The notes: generated by a model from the letters alone, not told the origin. Counted from the first letter of the stretch, positions 1 through 12,256 are shown. The stretch: DNA of 64,000 bases from Archivesica marissinica (GCA_014843695.1 CM026403.1:44671516-44735515); one strand, 5' to 3'. Made by a program: numbers and translations.

Positions 1-96
1 GTCTGTCCCCTCAGGGCCTGTAGTCTTTTCTGCCTTGAAATGTTTTTGTTTGTTTTTAAAAATATTGACAATATTCACCTTAATTAGTATGATCAG

Positions 97-217
97 ACTC
101 AGTGAGCAGCTAGCACCTTCCATGATGAATCTTCTAGAAGATGATGACGAGGAAGAAGAAGATGATGTACCATTTGACAGTCGCTATGGTAACAGTCCAC
201 CAGAAATAGAACCACTG
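97..217 (+). CDS. putative internal exon of an unidentified gene, acidic
   Basis: An open block follows an AG at 95-96 and ends at a GT (gtaata) at 218. It encodes about 40 residues: a run of Asp/Glu (residues about 15-23) preceded by a Met-Met-Asn-Leu-Leu stretch and followed by a Pro-rich end (SPPEIEP). The entry phase would be 2 and the exit phase 0. The composition looks like real coding sequence rather than repeat. I do not recognise the protein. It is not a HIRA exon: the HIRA exon at 42,179 needs a phase-1 partner. The reading frame runs on into the minisatellite downstream, but only because that repeat has a 27-bp, stop-free unit. It could be an exon of a neighbouring gene, or of a gene nested in a HIRA intron. 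Confidence 0.45.
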
Positions 218-231
218 GTAATAACATTGGT

Positions 232-1809
232 TGTATCCTATGTTGCTTTCAGAATGGTTGTAATTCATGTTGCTTTTGGAATGGTTGTAATTCATGTTGC
301 TTTCAGAATTATTGTATCTAATGTTGCTTTTGGAATGGTTGTAATTCATGTTGCTTTTGGAATGGTTGTAATTCATGTTGCTTTCAGAATTATTGTATCT
401 AATGTTGCTTTTGGAATGGTTGTAATTCATGTTGCTTTTGGAATGGTTGTAATTCATGTTGCTTTTGGAATGGTTGTAATTCATGTTGCTTTCAGAATTA
501 TTGTATCTAATGTTGCTTTTGGAATGGTTGTAATTCATGTTGCTTTTGGAATGGTTGTAATTCATGTTGCTTTCAGAATTATTGTAATTCATGTTGCTTT
601 TGGATTGGTTGTAATTCATGTTGCTTTTGGAATGGTTGTAATTCATGTTGCTTTCAGAATTATTGTATCTAATGTTGCTTTTGGAATGGTTGTATCTAAT
701 GTTGCTTTCAGAATGATTGTAATTCATGTTGCTTTCAGAATTATTGTAATTCATGTTGCTTTCAGAATTATTGTAATTCATGTTGCTTGTGGAATGGTTG
801 TAATTCATGTTGCTTTTGGAATGGTTGTAATTCATGTTGCTTTTGGAATGGTTGTAATTCATGTTGCTTTCAGAATGGTTGCAATTCATGTTGCTTTTGG
901 AATGGTTGTAATTCATGTTGCTTTTGGAATGGTTGTAATTCATGTTGCTTTTGGAATGATTGTAATTCATGTTGCTTTTGGAATGGTTGTAATTCATGTT
1001 GCTTTCAGAATGGTTGTAATTCATGTTGCTTTCAGAATTATTGTATCTAATGTTGCTTTTGGAATGGTTGTATCTAATGTTGCTTTCAGAATGATTGTAA
1101 TTCATGTTGCTTTCAGAATTATTGTAATTCATGTTGCTTTTGGATTGGTTGTAATTCATGTTGCTTTTGGAATGGTTGTAATTCATGTTGCTTTCAGAAT
1201 TATTGTAATTCATGTTGCTAGAATTATTGTAATTCATGTTGCTTTTGGAATGGTTGTAATTCATGTTGCTTGTGGAATGGTTGTAATTCACGTTGCTTTT
1301 GGAATGGTTGTAATTCATGTTGCTTGTGGAATGGTTGTAATTCATGTTGCTTTTGGAATGGTTGTAATTCATGTTGCTTTTGGAATGGTTGTAATTCATG
1401 TTGCTTTCAGAATGGTTGCAATTCATGTTGCTTTTGGAATGATTGTATCTAATGTTGCTTTTGGAATGGTTGTAATTCATGTTGCTTTTGGAATGGTTGT
1501 AATTCATGTTGCTTTTGGAATTATTGTATCTAATGTTTCTTTTGGAATGGTTGTAATTCATGTTGCTTTCAGAGTGGTTGTAATTCATGTTGCTTTTGGA
1601 ATGATTGTAATTCATGTTGCTTTTGGAATGGTTATAATTCATGTTGCTTTTGGAATGATTATATCTAATGTTGCTTTTGGAATGGTTGTAATTCATGTTG
1701 CTTTTGGAATGGTTGTAATTCATGTTGCTTTTGGAATGGTTGTAATTCATGTTGCTTTTGAAATGGTTGTAATTCATGTTGCTTTTGGAATGGTTGTAAT
1801 TCATGTTGC
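232..1809. repeat. 27-bp minisatellite
   Basis: About 58 tandem copies of a 27-bp unit built from TGTTGCTTTTGGAATGG and TTGTAATTCA. Variants replace CTTTTGG with CTTTCAGA and GTAATTCAT with GTATCTAAT. The array starts a few bases after the putative splice donor of the exon at 97-217. Because 27 is a multiple of three and the unit has few stop codons, long open frames exist on both strands. I regard these as non-coding. The CTTTCAGA variant resembles a 3' splice site and occurs many times. Confidence 0.95.
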
Positions 1810-2258
1810 CACAGAGCACATAATGACGTATTATTATGTTAACTACACTCTATTTGAAATATTGAATTATATTTGTGTTTGTCGCGAATAATAATATTTA
1901 TTAAAAGCTATGTTGACTATGTAAGATATATAACAAACAGTTTGTGGACATTTTTCAGCCATCAAGTTTGATCGGTGTACCAAGTCACAGAACTGTACAA
2001 AGACCTTCGTATAGGCCAGAGGGAGTTACCACGTACTTTGACAATAAGAATGTAGATATAGTATGAATAGCTGTGATCTGTAGTGGGGTTGATACAAGAC
2101 TGAATCGTGATCATTGAACTCAAGCTGGATGTCCGCATAGAAACCATGGAGCATCTTCATTGTTACAGCTGGACATCTTCATTGTTACAGCTGGACGTCT
2201 TTATTGTAACATCTTGTTTATTTACTCTAGATCTGGTTTTAAGGTTATTAATCTTAGC
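1810..2258. other. unique AT-rich spacer
   Basis: No gene or clear repeat is seen. A short direct repeat of 'cttcattgttacagctgga' lies at about 2,154-2,195. Confidence 0.5.
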
Positions 2259-2498
2259 TTAACCCTTTCCCTCATAAAAACACCTCTCAACGCCATTACC
2301 AATACGACATACATTGACAACGTAGTAGCCAAACCAATGTTGATAATAAAGGCCAGAATCTCATGTAGTCCCAGTAATATCTATGGATGTAAGGTAGATA
2401 TGGCCACTACCTACCCACTCCATGATAGCTAAATGGCTGTAGTGTGTATGGAGATATAATAGTATATTAACCTAAATCTCTATGAAGGAAAGGGTTAA
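2259..2498. mobile_element. piggyBac-type MITE with TTAA target duplication
   Basis: TTAA at 2,259-2,262 is followed at once by CCCTTTCCCTCATA. The right end reads TATGAAGGAAAGGG and is followed by TTAA at 2,495-2,498. The TTAA flanks and CCCTTT/AAAGGG inverted ends are the signature of piggyBac-superfamily elements. At about 232 bp with no open frame it is a non-autonomous miniature. A related element in the opposite orientation, with massively expanded ends, lies at 58,706-59,948. Confidence 0.75.
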
Positions 2499-3466
2499 GA
2501 GTACCGTGCTCAAGAGAGTTGATACTTTGCCGGTAAGAACTGTCATTAATTAACTGCAGCCAATTAAAGAACATGAGACAAGGCTTTATTCAGACCTTCA
2601 GCTCACGAGATTTGATTGACTGTTTGTGACAGCTATGCTTAACTGCCACCAATCAGATAGCTTGAGACTACACAATGATGAATGAGCTGAAGAGATTTGA
2701 TTAGCTGTCTTTGAGACCAGTAAGTCGCTATCACCAATAAGAAAGCTTGAGACAAAACAATGCTTAGATCTTTAGTTGAAGAGATTTGATTGGCTGCCTT
2801 TGAGACCAGTAAGTCGCTATCACCAATAAGAAAGCTTGAGACTAAACAATGCTTAGATCTTGAGTTGAAGAGATTTGATTGGCTGTCATTGAGTCCTGTG
2901 ATTCACTGCCACCAATTGGAGAGCTTTGAGAATGAGTCTGAGATGATACTGTTTATGTATAAAGTTTAATAACCTCTGGGCCAGTAGTCGTATATTCGCA
3001 GTCTATTAATAATTGCATATTGGTCATAATTCAATACTCACGAATAAGTTACTTTTTGACACAATGCCTAACACTGGAACGTGTTCTATATCATGGCTAT
3101 CGGTTTGTGATTTGCAAAAGTGACCTGTGAAATTCCAGCTGATTTACAGAATATAAGTCCTGTGTTGGTCTTCTGTTGTGTGTATTTCGTTAGGTATTCA
3201 TTTTTGCTAGAAAACAAATTATGAGCTTAGGGCCTTTATTTTAATATTAAAAAATTCTCAACACAACAAAAATCAAGTTGAAATATTTATTTAATTACAT
3301 TAGTACAGGGCTTATTCTAGAGGCGATTTGGGCGAAATAGTCGTCCTAGTCCGCGGACCCTGGATTTGTCCCACTCTTTTTTTTATACAATTTTCATACA
3401 CAATTTTGTCCAGTACGATACACTTGGCCCATTATAAAGCACTCGTATTCACATGTTGTATGTAAT
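2499..3466. other. spacer with about three copies of a ~108-bp imperfect repeat
   Basis: From about 2,580 to 2,960 a unit containing 'agatttgattggctg' and 'gtcgctatcaccaataag' is repeated about three times with divergence. The rest, to 3,466, is AT-rich unique sequence with no supported gene. Confidence 0.6.
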
Positions 3467-6400
3467 GGTTGTACTGTGTACCCTATAGTTGTACTGTATA
3501 CCCTATAGTTGTACTGTATACCCTATAGTTGTACTGTATACCCTATAGTTGTACTGTATACCCTATAGTTGTACTGTATACCCTATAGTTGTACTGTATA
3601 CCCTATAGTTGTACTGTATACCCTATAGTTGTACTGTATACCCTATAGTTGTACTGTATACCCTATAGTTGTACTGTATACCCTATAGTTGTACTGTATA
3701 CCCTATAGTTGTACTGTATACCCTATAGTTGTACTGTATACCCTATAGTTGTACTGTTACCCTATAGTTGTACTGTATACCCTATAGTTGTACTGTATAC
3801 CCTATAGTTGTACTGTATACCCTATAGTTGTACTGTATACCCTATAGTTGTACTGTATACCCTATAGTTGTACTGTATACCCTATAGTTGTACTGTATAC
3901 CCTATAGTTGTACTGTATACCCTATAGTTGTACTGTATACCCTATAGTTGTACTGTATACCCTATAGTTGTACTGTATACCCTATAGTTGTACTGTATAC
4001 CCTATAGTTGTACTGTATACCCTATAGTTGTACTGTATACCCTATAGTTGTACTGTATACCCTATAGTTGTACTGTATACCCTATAGTTGTACTGTATAC
4101 CCTATAGTTGTACTGTATACCCTATAGTTGTACTGTATACCCTATAGTTGTACTGTATACCCTATAGTTGTACTGTATACCCTATAGTTGTACTGTATAC
4201 CCTATAGTTGTACTGTATACCCTATAGTTGTACTGTATACCCTATAGTTGTACTGTATACCCTATAGTTGTACTGTATACCCTATAGTTGTACTGTATAC
4301 CCTATAGTTGTACTGTATACCCTATAGTTGTACTGTATACCCTATAGTTGTACTGTATACCCTATAGTTGTACTGTATACCCTATAGTTGTACTGTATAC
4401 CCTATACTGTATACCCTATAGTTGTACTGTATACCCTATAGTTGTACTGTATACCCTATACTGTATACCCTATAGTTGTACTGTATACCCTATAGTTGTA
4501 CTGTATACCCTATAGTTGTACTGTATACCCTATAGTTGTACTGTATACCCTATAGTTGTACTGTATACCCTATAGTTGTACTGTAGTATACCCTATAGTT
4601 GTACTGTATACCCTATAGTTGTACTGTATACCCTATAGTTGTACTGTATACCCTATAGTTGTACTGTATACCCTATAGTTGTACTGTATACCCTATAGTT
4701 GTACTGTGTACCCTATAGTTGTACTGTATACCCTATAGTTGTACTGTATACCCTATAGTTGTACTGTATACCCTATAGTTGTACTGTATACCCTATAGTT
4801 GTACTGTATACCCTATAGTTGTACTGTATACCCTATAGTTGTACTGTATACCCTATAGTTGTACTGTATACCCTATAGTTGTACTGTATACCCTATAGTT
4901 GTACTGTATACCCTATAGTTGTACTGTATACCCTATAGTTGTACTGTATACCCTATAGTTGTACTGTATACCCTATAGTTGTACTGTATACCCTATAGTT
5001 GTACTGTATACCCTATAGTTGTACTGTATACCCTATAGTTGTACTGTATACCCTATAGTTGTACTGTATACCCTATAGTTGTACTGTATACCCTATAGTT
5101 GTACTGTATACCCTATAGTTGTACTGTATACCCTATAGTTGTACTGTATACCCTATAGTTGTACTGTATACCCTATAGTTGTACTGTATACCCTATAGTT
5201 GTACTGTATACCCTATAGTTGTACTGTATACCCTATAGTTGTACTGTATACCCTATAGTTGTACTGTATACCCTATAGTTGTACTGTATACCCTATAGTT
5301 GTACTGTATACCCTATAGTTGTACTGTATACCCTATAGTTGTACTGTATACCCTATAGTTTGTATACCCTATAGTTGTACTGTATACCCTATAGTTGTAC
5401 TGTATACCCTATAGTTGTACTGTATACCCTATAGTTGTACTGTATACCCTATAGTTGTACTGTATACCCTATAGTTGTACTGTATACCCTATAGTTGTAC
5501 TGTATACCCTATAGTTGTACTGTATACCCTATAGTTGTACTGTATACCCTATAGTTGTACTGTATACCCTATAGTTGTACTGTATACCCTATAGTTGTAC
5601 TGTATACCCTATAGTTGTACTGTATACCCTATAGTTGTACTGTATACCCTATAGTTGTACTGTGTACCCTATAGTTGTACTGTATACCCTATAGTTGTAC
5701 TGTATACCCTATAGTTGTACTGTATACCCTATAGTTGTACTGTATACCCTATAGTTGTACTGTATACCCTATAGTTGTACTGTATACCCTATAGTTGTAC
5801 TGTGTACCCTATAGTTGTACTGTATACCCTATAGTTGTACTGTATACCCTATAGTTGTACTGTATACCCTATAGTTGTACTGTATACCCTATAGTTGTAC
5901 TGTATACCCTATAGTTGTACTGTATACCCTATAGTTGTACTGTATACCCTATAGTTGTACTGTATACCCTATAGTTGTACTGTATACCCTATAGTTGTAC
6001 TGTATACCCTATAGTTGTACTGTATACCCTATAGTTGTACTGTATACCCTATAGTTGTACTGTATACCCTATAGTTGTACTGTATACCCTATAGTTGTAC
6101 TGTATACCCTATAGTTGTACTGTATACCCTATAGTTGTACTGTATACCCTATAGTTGTACTGTATACCCTATAGTTGTACTGTATACCCTATAGTTGTAC
6201 TGTATACCCTATAGTTGTACTGTATACCCTATAGTTGTACTGTATACCCTATAGTTGTACTGTATACCCTATAGTTGTACTGTATACCCTATAGTTGTAC
6301 TGTATACCCTATAGTTGTACTGTATACCCTATAGTTGTACTGTATACCCTATAGTTGTACTGTATACCCTATAGTTGTACTGTATACCCTATAGTTGTAC

Positions 6401-8710
6401 TGTATACCCTATAGTTGTACTGTATACCCTATAGTTGTACTGTATACCCTATAGTTGTACTGTATACCCTATAGTTGTACTGTATACCCTATAGTTGTAC
6501 TGTATACCCTATAGTTGTACTGTATACCCTATACCCTATAGTTGTACTGTTACCCTATACCCTATAGTTGTACTGTATACCCTATACCCTATAGTTGTAC
6601 TGTATACCCTATACCCTATAGTTGTACTGTATACCCTATACCCTATAGTTGTACTGTGTACCCTATAGTTGTACTGTATACCCTATACCCTATAGTTGTA
6701 CTGTATACCCTATAGTTGTACTGTATACCCTATAGTTGTACTGTATACCCTATAGTTGTACTGTATACCCTATAGTTGTACTGTATACCCTATAGTTGTA
6801 CTGTATACCCTATAGTTGTACTGTATACCCTATAGTTGTACTGTATACCCTATAGTTGTACTGTATACCCTATAGTTGTACTGTATACCCTATAGTTGTA
6901 CTGTATACCCTATAGTTGTACTGTATACCCTATAGTTGTACTGTATACCCTATAGTTGTACTGTATACCCTATAGTTGTACTGTATACCCTATAGTTGTA
7001 CTGTATACCCTATAGTTGTACTGTATACCCTATAGTTGTACTGTATACCCTATAGTTGTACTGTATACCCTATAGTTGTACTGTATACCCTATAGTTGTA
7101 CTGTATACCCTATAGTTGTACTGTATACCCTATAGTTGTACTGTATACCCTATAGTTGTACTGTATACCCTATAGTTGTACTGTATACCCTATAGTTGTA
7201 CTGTATACCCTATAGTTGTACTGTATACCCTATAGTTGTACTGTGTACCCTATAGTTGTACTGTATACCCTATAGTTGTACTGTATACCCTATAGTTGTA
7301 CTGTATACCCTATAGTTGTACTGTATACCCTATAGTTGTACTGTATACCCTATAGTTGTACTGTATACCCTATAGTTGTACTGTATACCCTATAGTTGTA
7401 CTGTATACCCTATAGTTGTACTGTACTACCCTATAGTTGTACTGTATATACCCTATAGTTGTACTGTACTGTGTACCCTATAGTTGTACTGTATACCCTA
7501 TAGTTGTACTGTATACCCTATAGTTGTACTGTGTACCCTATAGTTGTACTGTGTACCCTATAGTTGTACTGTATACCCTATAGTTGTACTGTATACCCTA
7601 TAGTTGTACTGTATACCCTATAGTTGTACTGTATACCCTATAGTTGTACTGTATACCCTATAGTTGTACTGTATACCCTATAGTTGTACTGTATACCCTA
7701 TAGTTGTACTGTATACCCTATAGTTGTACTGTATACCCTATTGTACTGTATACCCTATAGTTGTACTGTATACCCTATAGTTGTACTGTATACCCTATAG
7801 TTGTACTGTATACCCTATAGTTGTACTGTATACCCTATAGTTGTACTGTATACCCTATAGTTGTACTGTATACCCTATAGTTGTACTGTATACCCTATAG
7901 TTGTACTGTATACCCTATAGTTGTACTGTATACCCTATAGTTGTACTGTATACCCTATAGTTGTACTGTATACCCTATAGTTGTACTGTATACCCTATAG
8001 TTGTACTGTATACCCTATAGTTGTACTGTATACCCTATAGTTGTACTGTATACCCTATATGTTGTACTGTATACCCTATAGTTGTACTGTATACCCTATA
8101 GTTGTACTGTACTGTATACCCTATAGTTGTACTGTATACCCTATAGTTGTACTGTATACCCTATAGTTGTACTGTATACCCTATAGTTGTACTGTGTACC
8201 CTATAGTTGTACTGTATACCCTATAGTTGTACTGTATACCCTATAGTTGTACTGTATACCCTATAGTTGTACTGTATACCCTATAGTTGTACTGTATACC
8301 CTATAGTTGTACTGTATACCCTATAGTTGTACTGTATACCCTATAGTTGTACTGTATACCCTATAGTTGTACTGACTGTATACCCTATAGTTGTACTGTA
8401 TACCCTATAGTTGTACTGTATACCCTATAGTTGTACTGTATACCCTATAGTTGTACTGTATACCCTATAGTTGTACTGTATACCCTATAGTTGTACTGTA
8501 TACCCTATAGTTGTACTGTATACCCTATAGTTGTACTGTATACCCTATAGTTGTACTGTATACCCTATAGTTGTACTGTGTACCCTATAGTTGTACTGTA
8601 TACCCTGTTGTTTATAGTTGTACTGTATACCCTATAGTTGTACTGTATACCCTATAGTTGTACTGTACTGTATACCCTATAGTTGTACTGTATACCCTAT
8701 AGTTGTACTG
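3467..8710. repeat. 20-bp satellite (TTGTACTGTATACCCTATAG)n
   Basis: About 260 nearly identical copies of a 20-bp unit run up to an assembly gap. Most differences are single changes (GTGTA for GTATA). A few positions have 10-bp partial duplications (TACCCTATACCCTATA), clustered around 6,530-6,700. Both strands can form short hairpins because GTATAC and CTATAG are near-palindromic. No gene is present. The true length is unknown because the array runs into the gap. Confidence 0.97.
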
Positions 8711-9710
8711 NNNNNNNNNNNNNNNNNNNNNNNNNNNNNNNNNNNNNNNNNNNNNNNNNNNNNNNNNNNNNNNNNNNNNNNNNNNNNNNNNNNNNNNNNN
8801 NNNNNNNNNNNNNNNNNNNNNNNNNNNNNNNNNNNNNNNNNNNNNNNNNNNNNNNNNNNNNNNNNNNNNNNNNNNNNNNNNNNNNNNNNNNNNNNNNNNN
8901 NNNNNNNNNNNNNNNNNNNNNNNNNNNNNNNNNNNNNNNNNNNNNNNNNNNNNNNNNNNNNNNNNNNNNNNNNNNNNNNNNNNNNNNNNNNNNNNNNNNN
9001 NNNNNNNNNNNNNNNNNNNNNNNNNNNNNNNNNNNNNNNNNNNNNNNNNNNNNNNNNNNNNNNNNNNNNNNNNNNNNNNNNNNNNNNNNNNNNNNNNNNN
9101 NNNNNNNNNNNNNNNNNNNNNNNNNNNNNNNNNNNNNNNNNNNNNNNNNNNNNNNNNNNNNNNNNNNNNNNNNNNNNNNNNNNNNNNNNNNNNNNNNNNN
9201 NNNNNNNNNNNNNNNNNNNNNNNNNNNNNNNNNNNNNNNNNNNNNNNNNNNNNNNNNNNNNNNNNNNNNNNNNNNNNNNNNNNNNNNNNNNNNNNNNNNN
9301 NNNNNNNNNNNNNNNNNNNNNNNNNNNNNNNNNNNNNNNNNNNNNNNNNNNNNNNNNNNNNNNNNNNNNNNNNNNNNNNNNNNNNNNNNNNNNNNNNNNN
9401 NNNNNNNNNNNNNNNNNNNNNNNNNNNNNNNNNNNNNNNNNNNNNNNNNNNNNNNNNNNNNNNNNNNNNNNNNNNNNNNNNNNNNNNNNNNNNNNNNNNN
9501 NNNNNNNNNNNNNNNNNNNNNNNNNNNNNNNNNNNNNNNNNNNNNNNNNNNNNNNNNNNNNNNNNNNNNNNNNNNNNNNNNNNNNNNNNNNNNNNNNNNN
9601 NNNNNNNNNNNNNNNNNNNNNNNNNNNNNNNNNNNNNNNNNNNNNNNNNNNNNNNNNNNNNNNNNNNNNNNNNNNNNNNNNNNNNNNNNNNNNNNNNNNN
9701 NNNNNNNNNN
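8711..9710. other. assembly gap (1,000 N)
   Basis: Exactly 1,000 unknown bases, a typical placeholder length. It separates the 20-bp satellite from the interior of the Polinton, so the left end of that element is not visible and the join itself is unproven. Confidence 0.99.
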
Positions 9711-9777
9711 AATGCAACAGAAAAAGGGGTTACGCGGTCCTCAACGCTTAAGAACCCCATCAGGTGGCAGCACGGTA

Positions 9778-10752
9778 TCAGGAGGCCACCACAAGCAGCT
9801 CTTCCCGGACAAACCCCCGCTGAGGGCCATCCAGCAGATAGTAGAGCACGGGCTCTTCAGGCTTGGTAACCGAGCGACCAAGCCGGTATACCCGGAGGGA
9901 CCACACAGGGTCGGTCGCACGACGACGGCCACCCTCTAGTTCGCCGGGTTGGTAGAGGTAGCGAACGCCAACACCCGAGGGGAGCTTTCGCTCCGACGAG
10001 CCAACGAGACGGTGCGACGAAGCTGCGACCACGGATGAGGGCTTTTGTGCCACACTCTTGGCCTTGATCGCATTAGAAGGCTTCTTGCCGGTCAATCTGG
10101 TCACTTCGCCGTTCAAAGCCGCAACCACGGCAGGCAGCCGAGCCACCCATTCAGCCGATCGTTCTCCAGACGGAAGTCTCATCTCTTGGGCGTATTGGTG
10201 CCCAAAGAGCCGCTCTGCCAGGGTTCGATTGAAACGCTCCACAATCCCTTGGTCTCGATGGATATCTACACGGCCACGCCTGACAGAGACACCGTGTTTG
10301 GCCAGCAGTTGGTTCACCGCACCCATGAACTCGCGCCCCGGATCGACCTGAAGCAACTTTGGCCATTTCAGGGGGCTCCGCCTGTAAATCCTTTCAAGGG
10401 CGGCTGAGACCTCCTTAGCCTCTTTCGTGGCCAGGGGCTCTGCCTCTTTGTACCGGGAGGCCACGTCAACGATGGTGAGGGCGTACTTGAACGTTTTGCG
10501 ACCCACCCTGTCGTGAGGCAGAAATAGGAGGTCGGCCTGGTGGACGTCGTTTGGCACCGGTACATCGAACTTGGGTCGCGGTATGTGTCGTGGGGCAGGG
10601 AGGTAGATCTGCCAGATGGCCTGCTTCTTCAGCCAACCCCATGTCACATCTTCGGAGACCTTAGCGGCCGCGGCGAGGTTTTTTATGGCTGCGAGCCCCT
10701 TCCAGTAACCGCGGAGACTGTAGTATAGCGAGCTAAGATTACTGTCGGTCAT
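9778..10752 (-). CDS. Polinton integrase (rve/DDE family)
   Basis: 324 residues, apparently complete, with start at 10,752. It would insert the element's DNA ends into the host genome in the nucleus. The catalytic core runs from about residue 65 to 220. The acidic triad is visible as D74 (in HQAD), D137 (in LLQVD) and E172 (in GIVERF), with 34 residues between the last two, the classical D,D-35-E spacing. The N-terminus lacks an obvious HHCC zinc finger. The C-terminal ~100 residues are basic, with a small beta-rich end as in other Polinton integrases. This gene and the + strand genes from 14,788 to 18,760 are the larger ones that read through without a break, while the capsid and ATPase genes are frameshifted. 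The neighbouring gene starts only 8 bases upstream of its start codon. Confidence 0.85.
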   Translation of the reverse strand: MTDSNLSSLYYSLRGYWKGLAAIKNLAAAAKVSEDVTWGWLKKQAIWQIYLPAPRHIPRPKFDVPVPNDVHQADLLFLPHDRVGRKTFKYALTIVDVASRYKEAEPLATKEAKEVSAALERIYRRSPLKWPKLLQVDPGREFMGAVNQLLAKHGVSVRRGRVDIHRDQGIVERFNRTLAERLFGHQYAQEMRLPSGERSAEWVARLPAVVAALNGEVTRLTGKKPSNAIKAKSVAQKPSSVVAASSHRLVGSSERKLPSGVGVRYLYQPGELEGGRRRATDPVWSLRVYRLGRSVTKPEEPVLYYLLDGPQRGFVREELLVVAS

Positions 10753-10760
10753 GGTATAAG

Positions 10761-11084
10761 CTAAGCTTGTGACATGGCTGTTTCGCTATCCAGCGCGCGA
10801 ATGTATTCTAATAATCCTATGAGTCTCCAACATGCCCTGCGTGTCATCGGATCTAGCAACCCCGTTGTAGCTCTAAGGTCAGTTGGGCCTGATAGGACCC
10901 TGGTAGCGAATTTCTGCACAGCAGCGTGATCGGTACGCCACGACTCCAGGAATCGCCGCGCCGTGTTTATCATAGTATGACCAAGGGGGCCAGGATGTTT
11001 GTTTCGCTTGGCACAGTACCCGACCTCAAGCATTGCAAAGTACAGCTCCTCTGTTAAACCCATATCTATATAGAAAGGAAACAA
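10761..11084 (-). CDS. small unknown Polinton protein, 107 aa
   Basis: An open frame of 107 residues sits between the integrase and a small membrane-protein gene, on the same strand with gaps of about 8 and 17 bases. The start may instead be the second Met (MGLTEEL). It is rich in Arg and Leu, looks helical, and has no membrane segment and no catalytic motif I recognise. Tight packing with its neighbours supports it being a real gene of the element. I do not know its function. Confidence 0.5.
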   Translation of the reverse strand: MFPFYIDMGLTEELYFAMLEVGYCAKRNKHPGPLGHTMINTARRFLESWRTDHAAVQKFATRVLSGPTDLRATTGLLDPMTRRACWRLIGLLEYIRALDSETAMSQA

Positions 11085-11101
11085 AATCTCAAGCGCGACA
11101 A

Positions 11102-11502
11102 TTACTTGGTGAGTTTGTATGCCACGAGGACTGTCGCGGTTATCCCCAGGATGGCGAAGACAATCTCACGATCTTTCTGGTCATCGCTAGGTGTATAGAA
11201 GTCTGAGAGCCGGGGCTGTCGTTCCGACACCAGCGGCGCGACATGCGGAAATACCTGCGCGTACTCACGGATCGCCGTGTCGACGTCCCGGAAAGTTTGC
11301 ACGGCATAATCCAATCAAGGCGCTCAGCCCGTTTGTTGGACCATGCTGACTGCGCGGCCTGGAGCTGTTCTACAGCTGTGTCGTGCCGTTTGCGCTCCTC
11401 GTCAACACCCGAGCTTCGCAGCTTCGAGAATAGGTAGTTGCTACCGCTGAAGGCCAGCGCGTTGACCAGGGCGCCGCCAACTAGCATTGCGATTGAGGCC
11501 AT
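11102..11502 (-). pseudogene. small Polinton protein with terminal hydrophobic segments, frameshifted
   Basis: Two overlapping frames together look like one gene. The upstream frame (from 11,502) starts with a hydrophobic stretch after MASIAML and then a charged helix ending in ERLDWI. The downstream frame (to 11,102) starts around 11,314 with YAVQTFRDVD and ends with a hydrophobic C-terminal segment (FAILGITATVLVAY). The switch point is near 11,310, and a few residues may also be missing there. The general plan (hydrophobic start, charged helix, C-terminal membrane anchor) suggests a virion membrane or core-associated protein, but the function is unknown. Either the copy is dead or the break is an assembly error. 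Confidence 0.55.
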
Positions 11503-11519
11503 CGTTGTTATACATACGT

Positions 11520-11750
11520 CTACTTCATGATATCTGCAGGTATGATCCCATGTTTAATTAGCATATCTTTCGTGGCCATGGCCAGGCCCACATCAAGAAC
11601 TACCATGCCGACGTCATAACCATTGAAGTCCAGCTTGGGGGTAGCTGCTTTGAAGGCCATCTTACCCAGGCGTGCATAGCCCACAGCCAGGCCAGATACC
11701 ACAACTGAATGATACGCCGCATTGGCCAACATTTTTCCGTCAGTAGACAT
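11520..11750 (-). CDS. small hydrophobic Polinton protein, 76 aa
   Basis: An intact 76-residue frame with two hydrophobic stretches (around VVVSGLAVGY and MVVLDVGLAM), separated by a basic, Pro-containing segment. It lies 17 bases upstream of the frameshifted membrane-protein gene and 17 bases downstream of the next gene, all on the - strand. It is probably a small virion component, but I cannot assign a role. Its open state and position in a compact gene row are the evidence that it is real. Confidence 0.55.
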   Translation of the reverse strand: MSTDGKMLANAAYHSVVVSGLAVGYARLGKMAFKAATPKLDFNGYDVGMVVLDVGLAMATKDMLIKHGIIPADIMK

Positions 11751-11767
11751 TGTTTTTCCTCACGCGA

Positions 11768-12256
11768 CTATTGCATATAGAATGGGTCAAGCGAAGTCTT
11801 TAAATGACTCGCTGTCGGAACGACAATGTTAGCTCGGGCGGGCATAGGTGTATGCACCTCCCGCCTACTGTTCACAACAACCCATAAGGCACATGCAAGA
11901 CCGCCAACGATCCACGGGGTCCAGAGCTCGCTACACTGGTACCAGTGTTCTGTCGCGGTTTCCACCGCTGACACATGCTGCGGGGCGACAACCGTTTGTT
12001 CTCCAGCGTTGCCCTGTTCCACCGGGGCGACGGCAACTGAGGGTTTGTGATTCTCGAGTTTCGATGTTTGCAACGTGGCTTTGGCATCTCTGAGCTCGGC
12101 ACGTATTTTATCTTCCTTGGCCTTCCGAGCTGCAGTCCCTGCCCGTCCTGCCGCTTGTTTTATAGGATCCTTCCGTCGTGCTGTTTGCAGCTTCGCAGGC
12201 GTCGTCTCTGGTGTCAGAACTACAGGATCTGTCACTCTCTCCGGTGTAGACATCAT
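11768..12256 (-). CDS. unknown Polinton membrane protein, 162 aa
   Basis: 162 residues. The N-terminal half is basic and rich in Ala, Lys and Thr (residues about 20-65), with a likely charged helix. One clear membrane segment (about residues 114-127, IVGGLACALWVVV) is followed by a short tail. A nucleic-acid-binding head with a membrane anchor would fit a core or inner-capsid protein, but this is inference. Its start overlaps the end of the broken gene upstream. The frame is intact. Confidence 0.5.
   Translation of the reverse strand: MMSTPERVTDPVVLTPETTPAKLQTARRKDPIKQAAGRAGTAARKAKEDKIRAELRDAKATLQTSKLENHKPSVAVAPVEQGNAGEQTVVAPQHVSAVETATEHWYQCSELWTPWIVGGLACALWVVVNSRREVHTPMPARANIVVPTASHLKTSLDPFYMQ

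Noticed and set aside
97..217. Upstream HIRA exon with an acidic loop
   Set aside because: The exit phase is 0 but the next HIRA exon needs phase 1, and the residues do not match the HIRA linker.
35..1891. 618- and 561-codon frames on opposite strands
   Set aside because: Consequence of a 27-bp repeat. Only the acidic part at 97-217 looks like real coding sequence.
3467..8710. CRISPR array or telomere-like repeat
   Set aside because: There are no spacers between units, and the unit is not a telomere motif although it contains TACCCTA. It is a plain satellite.
10045..10728. Three + strand frames across the integrase
   Set aside because: They are shadows of the integrase coding strand, without recognisable protein features.
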